Origin: Candidatus Thiodiazotropha sp. (ex Gloverina cf. vestifex)
GTDB taxonomy: Bacteria > Pseudomonadota > Gammaproteobacteria > Chromatiales > Chromatiaceae
Direction of reading: 5' to 3'
Assembly (NCBI GenBank): GCA_025656435.1
Contig: JAHXHT010000029.1
Coordinates: 1 to 14,719, forward strand
Length of the DNA stretch: 14,719 bases
How positions within the stretch are numbered: the first letter of the stretch is position 1; each line of letters opens with the position of its first letter. Positions 1-7,033 of this stretch are shown piece after piece. The position numbers and the translations under genes are program-made. Under the pieces are notes generated by a model, which saw only the letters and a program-made list of their open reading frames with translations, searched no databases and was not told where the DNA came from.

Positions 1-40
1 CCTAACGGTCGCAATTACGGCCATACAACCGCGCCTACGC

Positions 41-868
41 CTATCGGGGACTAATCGCCTCGGCTTTCAGCCTTCCATGGCGATCAGCGTCTGCAATCAC
101 AGGGGAGACATAGCGGGAGAGGGCGTCCTCAACTTGGCGTTTTTCCAGCAGGCCGACGGTCATGCGGTCGAAATAAGCATAGATCTGCCCGACCTCGTCC
201 TGACGTTTGATATCCTGTGGGCTGACCAGGGCGCCTGGCTCAGCGACCTTGCCGGCTGCAACGAGTAGGGTGATGGGTCGGCTTAGCCGTTTACTGAGGA
301 TATAGGAGAGTATGCCGGCGATCAGAATCAGGCCGATCGTGGCATAACTGATAATACCAATGGTTCGCTGCTGATCTCTGTCGAGATACTCACGGTCCAG
401 GGTGATGATGGCGTGACCGGCAACCACATCCCTGAAACTGATGGGGCTGAAAAAGGTGATGGCAGGGTGACGTTGCTGTTGCTCATCCCGCCAAGACCAG
501 ATCATTGGCTCCTGATTGTTTGCCTCAGGTACTTCTCCCGGTACTTTGCCGGAGATGACCCAGGATTTACCACTGGGTACGATAGCGGCGCCGACCACGT
601 TGTGGTTTTGCGTCTGTCGGCTGACCAGCCCCTGCAGGTTGAACTGATCATCGGCAAGTAGTGGCTCACTGGCCGAATTGGCCAACTGTTCTACCAGTAT
701 TTCTCCGAAGCCCTTTACCTCACGCATATGAAAACTGTTTTGTTGGGTAATGAGAAACCAACCCAAGATGCCCATGACAAGCGTGATCAGGGTGCCGATG
801 TAGATCGTCCACTTGATGGTGATAGGCACCGGGGCCTTATGGAATAGTTGTACCAGCCAATTGAACAC
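41..868 (-). CDS. Membrane sensor with HAMP domain, N-terminal part of a probable class III adenylate/guanylate cyclase; frame broken near its end
   Basis: The 275 aa product begins at a GTG codon with a GAGG motif about 12 bases upstream. It has one membrane segment at about residues 20-40, an extracytoplasmic region at 41-168 (with LANSASEPLLADD, typical of small periplasmic sensors), a second membrane segment at 169-191, and a HAMP-like region at about 191-243. The linker ALSRYVSPVIAD (249-260) is what normally leads into a class III cyclase catalytic domain. The frame then stops at a TAG, before any catalytic domain. Dropping one G from the GGGG run at 46-49 lets the frame continue to the window edge as PDRRRRGCMAVIATVR, which resembles the ERR-x-VTVLFADIRGFT start of cyclase domains, although the first metal-binding Asp would be Thr. 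This may be a real frameshift, a sequencing error, or a true short product. The cyclase assignment is inference; sensor plus HAMP is well supported. Confidence 0.7.
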   Translation of the reverse strand: MFNWLVQLFHKAPVPITIKWTIYIGTLITLVMGILGWFLITQQNSFHMREVKGFGEILVEQLANSASEPLLADDQFNLQGLVSRQTQNHNVVGAAIVPSGKSWVISGKVPGEVPEANNQEPMIWSWRDEQQQRHPAITFFSPISFRDVVAGHAIITLDREYLDRDQQRTIGIISYATIGLILIAGILSYILSKRLSRPITLLVAAGKVAEPGALVSPQDIKRQDEVGQIYAYFDRMTVGLLEKRQVEDALSRYVSPVIADADRHGRLKAEAISPR

Positions 869-951
869 GTGAAAGAAATTCCTCGTTTTTCATTGAGATA
901 AAAGCCTTTATTGTTATCAGGAGTAATCAGGCTTGAAATGAAAACAGGCTT

Positions 952-957
952 ATTATA
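952..957 (-). promoter_or_regulatory. Possible -10 box of the HAMP sensor gene
   Basis: On the minus strand the 191-base gap between ppsR and the sensor gene contains a perfect TATAAT, about 85 bases before the GTG start. No convincing -35 hexamer lies 16-18 bases upstream, so this is only a candidate. It would make the sensor gene a separate transcription unit from ppsR. Confidence 0.35.
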
Positions 958-1011
958 GCGCCATTCTTCAGGGGGGCGAGATGTCTGTTGTGTGCGCTAC
1001 GTCAATAGACC

Positions 1012-1029
1012 ATATCTTCTCGAAGATAT
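1012..1029. repeat. Perfect palindrome ATATCTTC-TC-GAAGATAT downstream of ppsR
   Basis: Two 8-base arms that are exact reverse complements are separated by 2 bases. The palindrome lies about 30 bases after the ppsR stop codon and upstream of the sensor gene. No T-run follows on the minus strand, so it is not a classical intrinsic terminator. The tight spacing suits a dimeric repressor operator as well as a short RNA hairpin. Its function is unknown. Confidence 0.4.
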
Positions 1030-1059
1030 TGCGGGAACCCTCTATAGCAGGTTTCTCAC

Positions 1060-1881
1060 TCAACTCCCGGCGACGGCAGCTCGATGGATATGCTGTAGTA
1101 GCCGGGCGGAAATCTCCTCGATAGACATGGAGGTGGTGTCGAGGTAAGGAATCTTGTAGTGTTTGAAGAGCTGCTCTGCCAGTTTTACCTCCATCTTGCA
1201 CTGTTCCAAAGAAGAGTACCGTTTGTCAGGACGCCGCTCCTGGCGGATGCGCTGCAGTTGATGGGGATCGATGGTCAGACCGTAGAGTTTTTCCCGGTAA
1301 GGGATCAGTGTCTTCGGCAGTAGATCACTCTGCAGATCGTCCTCCGTCAATGGGTAGTTTGCCGCAAGCACACTGTGCTGCAGCCCGAGAAACAGACAGG
1401 TGGGGGTCTTGCCGCTACGGGAGACACCGACCAAAATCAGATCTGAAGTGGTGTAATTCTTTGTGATGGCGCCATCGTCATTGTTCATCGCGAAGTTCAC
1501 TGCATGAATACGCTGATCGTAGGCGCGGTTATTATCGGTGGTGTGGAAGCGGCCGAGAGCATGCGATGAGGGGATCTGCAACTCTGCTTCCAGGCGTGTG
1601 GTGAAAGACTCGAAAAAGTCCATGACCGGTACGTCCAGGTTCTTGAAATAGTCCCGTATTCGGGGGTCGACCAGGGTGGTAAAGACGATCGGCTTTTCTT
1701 TTGATTCCATGGTTGTCTGGTTGATGCGCTCGGCCACACGCCTGGCTTTTTCCAACGTGTCGATGAAGGGCCAGTGTACGGTCTCGTACTCGAAACCCTC
1801 GAACTGGCTCAACAGGGAACGTCCCATCGCCTCGACGGTGATGCCTGTATGGTCGGCGAGGAAAAAAACGGTACGTTTCAT
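1060..1881 (-). CDS. ppsR: Phosphoenolpyruvate synthase regulatory protein (bifunctional kinase/pyrophosphorylase)
   Basis: The 273 aa length matches the family (E. coli PpsR is about 277 aa). The protein opens with MKRTVFFLADHTGITVEAMG, the characteristic start of the DUF299/PpsR family, and carries the P-loop GVSRSGKT at residues 152-159. In this family the enzyme uses ADP to phosphorylate a Thr next to the catalytic His of PEP synthase, which inactivates it, and removes the phosphate with Pi, releasing pyrophosphate. Its target ppsA is the next gene upstream on the same strand, 207 bases away. In E. coli the two genes are divergent. The ATG start has only a weak GGGA motif in front of it. 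The predicted role is to shut off PEP synthesis when ADP is high. Confidence 0.95.
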   Translation of the reverse strand: MKRTVFFLADHTGITVEAMGRSLLSQFEGFEYETVHWPFIDTLEKARRVAERINQTTMESKEKPIVFTTLVDPRIRDYFKNLDVPVMDFFESFTTRLEAELQIPSSHALGRFHTTDNNRAYDQRIHAVNFAMNNDDGAITKNYTTSDLILVGVSRSGKTPTCLFLGLQHSVLAANYPLTEDDLQSDLLPKTLIPYREKLYGLTIDPHQLQRIRQERRPDKRYSSLEQCKMEVKLAEQLFKHYKIPYLDTTSMSIEEISARLLQHIHRAAVAGS

Positions 1882-1903
1882 ATAAGGTCCCGGGTTTGTC
1901 TAT

Positions 1904-1941
1904 AACGCAAAGGGCGCGGAGAAGCGCAGAGCCTGCGAGGC
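1904..1941. repeat. Short GC-rich low-complexity repeat between ppsA and ppsR
   Basis: The stretch contains degenerate iterations of a GCGCRGAGA-like unit (GGGCGCGGAGAAGCGCAGAG), followed by GCCTGCGAGGC, itself an imperfect palindrome. It looks like a decayed dispersed intergenic repeat rather than coding sequence. No promoter motif stands out in it. Confidence 0.35.
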
Positions 1942-2005
1942 TAATGATTCTCGGACAGTCTGAAGAATGCCTGGTGTCTGCAGTTGGACTTCCCTGTGCT
2001 CAGTA

Positions 2006-2069
2006 CCAACCTATGCTTGTGGAGCCAGCTCAAGCGGTAGGTTGGGTCTCCTGTGTCGGCCCAACCTGC
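2006..2069. repeat. Three-arm palindromic element between ppsA and ppsR with alternative pairing
   Basis: CCAACCTA (2006-2013) pairs exactly with TAGGTTGG (2038-2045). Inside it, GCTT/AAGC and GAGC/GCTC continue the symmetry. The same middle arm, GTAGGTTGGG (2037-2046), can instead pair with CCCAACCTGC (2060-2069) with one G-U pair. The two hairpins are mutually exclusive. The element lies 20 bases beyond the ppsA stop codon. It could be a REP-like dispersed repeat, an mRNA 3' stabiliser for ppsA, or an attenuator before ppsR. There is no T-run after it in the direction of transcription. Confidence 0.6.
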
Positions 2070-2088
2070 GAATGACATGTTGCTGTGG

Positions 2089-4497
2089 TTATTTCTTCAG
2101 TCCGGTTAACAGACGCCAGGTATCCACCACCGTATCGGGATTAAGTGAAACGCTAGTGATCTGCTGCTCAACCAGCCACTCGGCCAGGTCCGGATAGTCA
2201 GAGGGTCCCTGACCACAGATACCGACATACTTGCCGGCTTCTCTACAGGCGGTGATCGCCATGCTCAACATTTTTTTGACCGCAGGATTGCGTTCATCGA
2301 AGCTCTTGGCCACCAGGCTTGAGTCGCGATCGAGTCCCAGTGTCAGCTGGGTCATGTCATTGGAACCGATGGAGAATCCGTCGAAATATTCGAGGAACTC
2401 CTTGGCCAAGACGGCGTTGGAGGGCAGCTCGCACATCATGATGACCCGCAGGTCATTTTCACCTCGTTTCAGGCCGTTCTCATTCAGCAACTTGATCACG
2501 CCTGACGCTTCATCCAGGGTGCGAACGAATGGGATCATGATCTCCACGTTGGTGAAGCCCATCTCTTCGCGTACCCGCTTCAATGCCTGGCACTCCAGTT
2601 CAAAGCATGGGCGGAAGGTTTCAGAAATATACCGGGATGCGCCACGGAACCCGATCATCGGATTCTCTTCTTCAGGCTCGTAAAGTTTGCCGCCAATCAG
2701 ATTGGCGTATTCGTTCGATTTGAAGTCGGACATGCGAACGATGACCGGTTTGCCGTTGAAGGCGGCAGCCAGGGTGGAAATACCCTCCACCAGTTTTTCT
2801 ACATAGAAGCCAATCGGATTTTCGTAGCCGGCCATCTGAGCTTGAACAGTTTCTTTAATGTCTGCCGGCAGTCGGTCAAAGTCCATCAGCGCGCGGGGGT
2901 GAACACCGATGGTGGTATTGATGATGAACTCCAGGCGCGCCAGCCCTATGCCCTCATTGGGGATACGGCTGAAGGCAAAGGCCCGGCTCGGATTGGCCAC
3001 GTTCATCATGATCTTGGCCGGTGGTTCAGGCAGGTTGTCCACATCGCCTTGGCTGACTGAATATTTCAGCAGGCCTTGGTAGATATATCCGTCGTCACCC
3101 TCGGCGCATGAGACGGTGACTTCCTGACCCTCCTGTAGCGTCTCGGTGGCATCGTTGCAACCGACCACAGCCGGGATACCCAATTCACGGGCGATGATGG
3201 CTGCATGACAGGTCCGGCCGCCACGATTGGTCACAATGGCCGAAGCCCGTTTCATGACAGGCTCCCAATCGGGATCGGTCATATCAGTAATCAGTACATC
3301 ACCCTCGGCCACTTTGGCCATCTCGCTGGCGTTGTGAATGATCTTGGCGACACCGCTGCCGATGCGCTGGCCAATCGCCCGGCCCTGGGCAACAATTGTG
3401 CCGCGCTCTTCCAGCTGAAAACGCTCAACCGTTGCCGTGTTTACTCGGCTCTCAACCGTCTCAGGTCGGGCCTGCAGGATATAAAGATTGCCATCACTGC
3501 CGTCCAGCCCCCACTCGATATCCATCGGGCGGCCGTAGTGTTTCTCGATGATGATGGCCATGTTGGCCAGGCTCTCAATCTGTTCATTGGTGAGAGAGAA
3601 GCGTTGCCGATCCTTCTCGGGCACATCGACAGTAACCACACGCTCCTCATCTGCCTTGCCGTAGACCATCTGTATCGCTTTACTGCCAAGATTGCGGCGC
3701 AGGATGGCGGGTCTGCCTGCCTCCACATTCCCTTTATGCACGTAGAACTCATCAGGATTGACGGCACCCTGAACCACGGTCTCACCCAGACCATAGGAAC
3801 TGGTAATGAAGACGGCGTCTTTGAAGCCCGACTCGGTATCCAGGGTAAACATTACACCTGCGGAACCGATGTCTGAGCGTACCATGCGCTGGATACCGGC
3901 GGAGAGCGCCACATCCTCATGAGCAAAACCCTGATGCACCCGGTAAGAGATGGCGCGGTCGTTGTAGAGAGAGGCGAAGACCTCTTTGATTGCAATCAGT
4001 ACGTCATCCAGTCCTTCTACATTCAGGAAGGTCTCCTGCTGGCCAGCAAAAGAGGCATCGGGCAGATCCTCTGCAGTGGCGGAAGAACGGACAGCTACCG
4101 AGGGGGGATTCTCGTCATTACCGGTCAGTTTTTTGTAGGCGGCAGTTACCGCATTCTCCAATGCCTCCGGGAAAGGAGTCTCTACCACCCATTGACGAAC
4201 GGTCTTACCGGCTTCCGCCAGTGCCGTCACATCACTCACATCCAACTGCTTCAGCAGCGGATCGATCCTTTCCGCCAAATGGTTGTGACGCAGGAATTCA
4301 CGAAAGGCATGTGCAGTGGTCGCGAAGCCGCCCGGCACACTGACACCGGCATCGGCCAGGCCGCTGATCATTTCACCCAGAGAGGCGTTTTTACCCCCAA
4401 CCTGGTCCACATCGTTCATTTTCAGGTTTTCGAACCAGATGACTTGTTCGTTCACCGCTTGTCCTCGGTTTTCGGATTGATTGGATGGTTCACTCAT
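2089..4497 (-). CDS. ppsA: Phosphoenolpyruvate synthase (pyruvate, water dikinase)
   Basis: The 802 aa enzyme converts pyruvate, ATP and water to PEP, AMP and phosphate in the cytoplasm. The N-terminal ATP-binding domain includes VGGKNASLGEMI (33-44) and SVAVRSSATAEDLPDASFAGQQ (133-154). The swivelling domain has the phospho-carrier motif GGRTCHAAIIARELGIPAV, with catalytic His431 and, two residues before it, Thr429, the expected PpsR target. The C-terminal PEP/pyruvate domain ends with GSNDMTQLTLGLDRDS and GICGQGPSDYP, whose Cys is the proton donor. Length and order match the family (E. coli about 790 aa). The ATG start has TGAGG 10 bases upstream, which overlaps the stop codon of the small upstream gene, so translation is probably coupled. 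Next to pyruvate synthase and PpsR, it likely draws newly made pyruvate into gluconeogenesis. Confidence 0.97.
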   Translation of the reverse strand: MSEPSNQSENRGQAVNEQVIWFENLKMNDVDQVGGKNASLGEMISGLADAGVSVPGGFATTAHAFREFLRHNHLAERIDPLLKQLDVSDVTALAEAGKTVRQWVVETPFPEALENAVTAAYKKLTGNDENPPSVAVRSSATAEDLPDASFAGQQETFLNVEGLDDVLIAIKEVFASLYNDRAISYRVHQGFAHEDVALSAGIQRMVRSDIGSAGVMFTLDTESGFKDAVFITSSYGLGETVVQGAVNPDEFYVHKGNVEAGRPAILRRNLGSKAIQMVYGKADEERVVTVDVPEKDRQRFSLTNEQIESLANMAIIIEKHYGRPMDIEWGLDGSDGNLYILQARPETVESRVNTATVERFQLEERGTIVAQGRAIGQRIGSGVAKIIHNASEMAKVAEGDVLITDMTDPDWEPVMKRASAIVTNRGGRTCHAAIIARELGIPAVVGCNDATETLQEGQEVTVSCAEGDDGYIYQGLLKYSVSQGDVDNLPEPPAKIMMNVANPSRAFAFSRIPNEGIGLARLEFIINTTIGVHPRALMDFDRLPADIKETVQAQMAGYENPIGFYVEKLVEGISTLAAAFNGKPVIVRMSDFKSNEYANLIGGKLYEPEEENPMIGFRGASRYISETFRPCFELECQALKRVREEMGFTNVEIMIPFVRTLDEASGVIKLLNENGLKRGENDLRVIMMCELPSNAVLAKEFLEYFDGFSIGSNDMTQLTLGLDRDSSLVAKSFDERNPAVKKMLSMAITACREAGKYVGICGQGPSDYPDLAEWLVEQQITSVSLNPDTVVDTWRLLTGLKK

Positions 4498-4509
4498 TGT
4501 TCTTTAACC

Positions 4510-4713
4510 TCAGGGGTGGTCCTCTCGTCGTTGACAGCTGCTGCCACTGCACAGGCAACTCTTTCCACAGCCCGCTCCTTCTTCCCTGGGTGGGCCGAAT
4601 TCAGGATGCATCTTTGCAAAACGCCGTGTGATCGACTGCACAATCAGCCAACCGAGCAGCAAAAGGGGAATGATCGTCATTGCGATGAGATAATCAAGCA
4701 TTTTTATGTACAC
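4510..4713 (-). CDS. Small membrane-anchored Cys-rich protein, possible Fe-S assembly factor for Rnf (family not recognised)
   Basis: The product is 67 aa from a GTG start, or 63 aa from an internal ATG at 4699-4701, which I consider slightly more likely; neither start has a good ribosome binding site. Residues about 8-27 form one hydrophobic helix (YLIAMTIIPLLLLGWLIV), followed by a basic patch (TRRFAK) that predicts a cytoplasmic C-terminus. The tail has the cysteine pattern CGKSCLCSGSSC (C-x3-C-x-C-x4-C). This design recalls NqrM (DUF539), which is needed for the [2Fe-2S] site between NqrD and NqrE, and the FeoB-associated Cys-rich proteins, but the spacing matches neither exactly. It lies after rnfA, where rnfB usually sits, and 12 bases before ppsA. 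A role in building the RnfA/RnfE cluster is inference. Confidence 0.75.
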   Translation of the reverse strand: MYIKMLDYLIAMTIIPLLLLGWLIVQSITRRFAKMHPEFGPPREEGAGCGKSCLCSGSSCQRREDHP

Positions 4714-4717
4714 ATAA
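4704..4717. promoter_or_regulatory. Palindrome TTATGT-GT-ACATAA over the start of the small Cys-rich gene
   Basis: On the minus strand, 6-base arms that are exact reverse complements flank 2 bases and overlap the GTG start of the small gene, just before its internal ATG. It may be an operator or chance AT-rich symmetry. If it is a regulator site, the ATG at 4699-4701 would be the better start. The 123-base gap upstream (4714-4836) is AT-rich and may hold a promoter, but I see no clear -35/-10 pair. A 10-base palindrome, CATGATCATG, lies at 4791-4800. Confidence 0.25.
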
Positions 4718-4836
4718 GAAAATAATTCGTCTTTGTACCGTATTTTTTATTCAGTGAGCGACTTTTCGACCGTTTGTTGTGTTGTGCTTCCATGATCATG
4801 CGCATCTCATTTTACCTTTGTTTCCGAAACGTGGCC

Positions 4837-5415
4837 TCAGCCCCCCAGCCCGGCAAATCCCATGAAGGAGAGCGACAGCAGGCCGCCGAGCATCAGGCTG
4901 ACGGCGGCGCCCTGGGTAATGGAGGGCATGGTGGAGAGCTCCAGTTTCTCCCGCAGTCCGGCCATCAGCACGATAGCCAGGATGAAGCCGACACCGGCGC
5001 CAATGGCATAGACCAGAGACTGGGTGAAGTTGTACTCTTTGAAGGTCTGAAACAGCGCAAGACCGAGGATGGCACAGTTGGTGGTGATCAACGGCAGGAA
5101 AATACCCAGCGAGCGGAACAGGGCGGGCGACAATTTCTTTAGCGCCATCTCGACCAGCTGCACCGCGCTGGCGATGACCGCAATGTAGGCGATCAGGCGC
5201 AGGAACTCGATCTCGAACATGACCAGTACGATATTGATCAGATAGGCGGAGACGGAACTGACCAGCATGACGAACATGGTTGCCAGACCCATGGGCAGTG
5301 CGGTGTTGAGTTTGCCGGAGACGCCGAGGAAAGGGCAGAGACCGAGAAACAGAGCCAGTACGAAGTTGTTGGCCAGTACTGCGTTTAAAAAGATAAAGCT
5401 GAGTGATTCTGTCAT
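4837..5415 (-). CDS. rnfA: Ion-translocating oxidoreductase (Rnf) subunit A
   Basis: From the ATG at 5413-5415 the protein has 192 aa, matching RnfA/RsxA (about 193 aa). An upstream in-frame TTG would add five residues (MERSD) with no homology to the family start, so I chose the ATG. The protein is almost entirely hydrophobic, with about six membrane helices. The two family signatures are LGLCPFLGVSGK with Cys27 and TTNCAILGLALF with Cys114. In the Rnf/Nqr family these cysteines, with the matching pair in RnfE, bind a [2Fe-2S] cluster in the centre of the membrane that carries electrons across the bilayer. It is the last recognised rnf subunit of the cluster; rnfB does not follow. Confidence 0.95.
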   Translation of the reverse strand: MTESLSFIFLNAVLANNFVLALFLGLCPFLGVSGKLNTALPMGLATMFVMLVSSVSAYLINIVLVMFEIEFLRLIAYIAVIASAVQLVEMALKKLSPALFRSLGIFLPLITTNCAILGLALFQTFKEYNFTQSLVYAIGAGVGFILAIVLMAGLREKLELSTMPSITQGAAVSLMLGGLLSLSFMGFAGLGG

Positions 5416-5435
5416 GTCACTGCGTTCCAAATTCT

Positions 5436-5565
5436 GAGTTTTGAGTTTTGAATTTTGAATTTTGAATTGATGAGTTCGTGTTGCTCATACGCGTTTTGAT
5501 TTGAATCGAACGTGCGCGAAGCACACACTGGCAATTCAAAATTCAAAATTAACAACTCAAAATTC
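5436..5565. repeat. AT-rich heptad tandem repeats arranged as an inverted repeat between rnfE and rnfA
   Basis: Near the rnfA side the sequence repeats a 7-base unit, TTGARTT, four to five times. Near the rnfE side the complementary unit is repeated. AATTTTGAATTTTGAATTG (5451-5469) is an exact reverse complement of 5532-5550, and partial matching extends each arm outwards to roughly 30 bases. The 62-base interior holds a small hairpin, GTGC-GCGAA-GCAC (5512-5524). Almost the whole 151-base gap between rnfE and the rnfA ATG is made of this element. It is much more AT-rich than the flanking genes and looks like an inserted miniature element or a decayed repeat cassette. Confidence 0.75.
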
Positions 5566-5566
5566 T

Positions 5567-6214
5567 TCATCGTGTTTCCGCCGCTGCTTCCAATTCCAGC
5601 CGCTCTTTCCGCTGTTTGAGCCATTCAAACAATAACAACCAGGCCCCCAGCACGATAAAACCGCCTGCCGGCAGTATCATCACCACCCAGGGCTCGAAAC
5701 GGGGACCGAACAGATCGATGCCGAACAGGCTGCCCGCACCGAGTACTTCTCGAACCACACCCAGACAGAGGAGGGCGAGGGTAAAACCGGCTCCCATTCC
5801 TAAGGCATTGGTAAACGACTTCAACGGCCGGTTGCGGGAAGCATAGGCCTCGGCGCGCCCCAGGATCATGCAGTTCGCCACAATCAATTGGATGAAAGCG
5901 CCGAGGGCATTGTAGAGGTCGAGGGAGATCGCCTGGATGGCGTAGTCCACAATCGTCACGAAGGTCGCGATGATGACGATGTAGGTGGCGATTCGCACCT
6001 GCTTGGGGATACTGTGGCGCAACAGGGAGATGAGTGCGCCGGAGGCTAGCAGTACAAAGGTGGTGGCCAGGCCCATGGCGAGGGCGTTGATTGCGGAGTT
6101 GGTCACCGCCAGTACCGGGCACATACCGAGCAGCATGACAAAGACCGGATTATCGCGCCACAGGCCTTCGCTGAAGGTGCCCCAAGTGATGCTGTCGTTG
6201 CTTCTTTTACTCAT
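5567..6214 (-). CDS. rnfE: Ion-translocating oxidoreductase (Rnf) subunit E
   Basis: The 215 aa integral membrane protein has about six helices and the RnfE signatures LWRDNPVFVMLLGMCPVLAVTNSAIN (Cys32) and IVANCMILGRAEAYASRNRP (Cys115). It is homologous to RnfA in inverted topology, and in the family the four cysteines of the two subunits bind the intramembrane [2Fe-2S] cluster. The start is an ATG 90 bases after the rnfG stop; the ribosome binding site is weak. The gap before it contains a small GGGT/ACCC symmetry (about 6277-6293) and no strong promoter. The C-terminal tail is charged (KQRKERLELEAAAETR). Confidence 0.95.
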   Translation of the reverse strand: MSKRSNDSITWGTFSEGLWRDNPVFVMLLGMCPVLAVTNSAINALAMGLATTFVLLASGALISLLRHSIPKQVRIATYIVIIATFVTIVDYAIQAISLDLYNALGAFIQLIVANCMILGRAEAYASRNRPLKSFTNALGMGAGFTLALLCLGVVREVLGAGSLFGIDLFGPRFEPWVVMILPAGGFIVLGAWLLLFEWLKQRKERLELEAAAETR

Positions 6215-6304
6215 TTCGATCGCTTTTCATCCGAACCAGTGGATTATCGTTTACCTATACGCTTCAAGCCTTGCGTGGGGTCAACCTAACCCGGCATAGG
6301 AGAA

Positions 6305-7033
6305 TTAATTTACCTGTTCTTCAACCTGTTCAGGTGGCTGACGGGGTGGATCCTCCTTCAATTTCTCCACCTGAGGTGCCAGTTTCGGTAGCAGGGCCTT
6401 AGCCGAGAGATTGAGGGCCTTGCCCACCGCTTTGGCGGAGATGGTCGCGCCAGAGATGGCATCGATCTCCCATGGGTTCTGCTTGGTCCCGTGTTTTACG
6501 GTGACGATGTCGTTTGCCAGGTCGCTGCCGGCGTCGTTCAGACTGGCATCCAGCGCATCGAAATTGGCGACGAAGTTCGCATCGGTGATGATCTTGTCAC
6601 CCAGTCCGGGCGTTTCCGCCAGTTTGAGAACCTTGATGCCGCGGATGCATTGGCACTCAGGCTCATAGCCGTAGAGCAGATAGATTATGTCGGCATAGCC
6701 TTGGGCGGCAGCCTTGGCCGCGATGCCCTTCAATTGGCCCTCCTGATCGTAGCCTGCATAGATGGGGATGCCTTCAGCCGGATTCTCTGCTGTTACTGCA
6801 ACCACCCCGGTCTCATTGACGACGAAATCCTTGCGGGCGACGGCGTCTGGGATGACCTGAAACACGGCCGCCTCGATGGCGCGGCGCTGGTTCTCTTCAA
6901 TGATCGGTTTGGTGAGCTGGTAGGTCAGCACCACCAGAAAGCCCGAAAGCATGGCGATACCCATCAGGGTACGGATCATCGGACCGGCCGGTGTGGCCGG
7001 TTGCTGCATCACTTCGGTTTCGGGCGTACTCAT
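6305..7033 (-). CDS. rnfG: Ion-translocating oxidoreductase (Rnf) subunit G, covalent FMN carrier
   Basis: The 242 aa protein has one N-terminal membrane anchor (about residues 20-40) and a periplasmic FMN-binding domain. The flavinylation motif DAISGAT ends at Thr197, where ApbE is expected to attach FMN through a phosphoester bond. The family motif ETPGLGDKI is at residues 140-148. The ATG overlaps the rnfD stop as ATGA, and AGAGGG inside rnfD provides a ribosome binding site, so translation is coupled. A CxC pair (Cys127 and Cys129, in PECQCI) just before the ETPGLG segment is unlike the common Cys-free version. The C-terminus is Pro/Glu/Gln-rich. No apbE gene lies in the window. Confidence 0.95.
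   Translation of the reverse strand: MSTPETEVMQQPATPAGPMIRTLMGIAMLSGFLVVLTYQLTKPIIEENQRRAIEAAVFQVIPDAVARKDFVVNETGVVAVTAENPAEGIPIYAGYDQEGQLKGIAAKAAAQGYADIIYLLYGYEPECQCIRGIKVLKLAETPGLGDKIITDANFVANFDALDASLNDAGSDLANDIVTVKHGTKQNPWEIDAISGATISAKAVGKALNLSAKALLPKLAPQVEKLKEDPPRQPPEQVEEQVN

Noticed and set aside
3205..4725. Two long plus-strand open frames (3205-3876 and 3919-4725)
   Set aside because: They are antisense to ppsA and the small Cys-rich gene, and no family motifs are visible.
4741..4750. Plus-strand T-run as an intrinsic terminator
   Set aside because: No stem precedes it, and no plus-strand gene ends there.
5416..5430. TTG start giving RnfA five extra residues
   Set aside because: The ATG at 5413-5415 gives the family's normal length and start; the added residues have no support.
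5436..5565. CRISPR array
   Set aside because: The repeats are 7-base, contiguous and without spacers; no cas genes are present.
5412..5624. 70-codon minus-strand frame across the rnfE-rnfA gap
   Set aside because: Its translation is mainly the heptad repeat (LLILNFEL, INSKFKIQNSKL) and overlaps both rnf genes in another frame; it is a repeat artefact.
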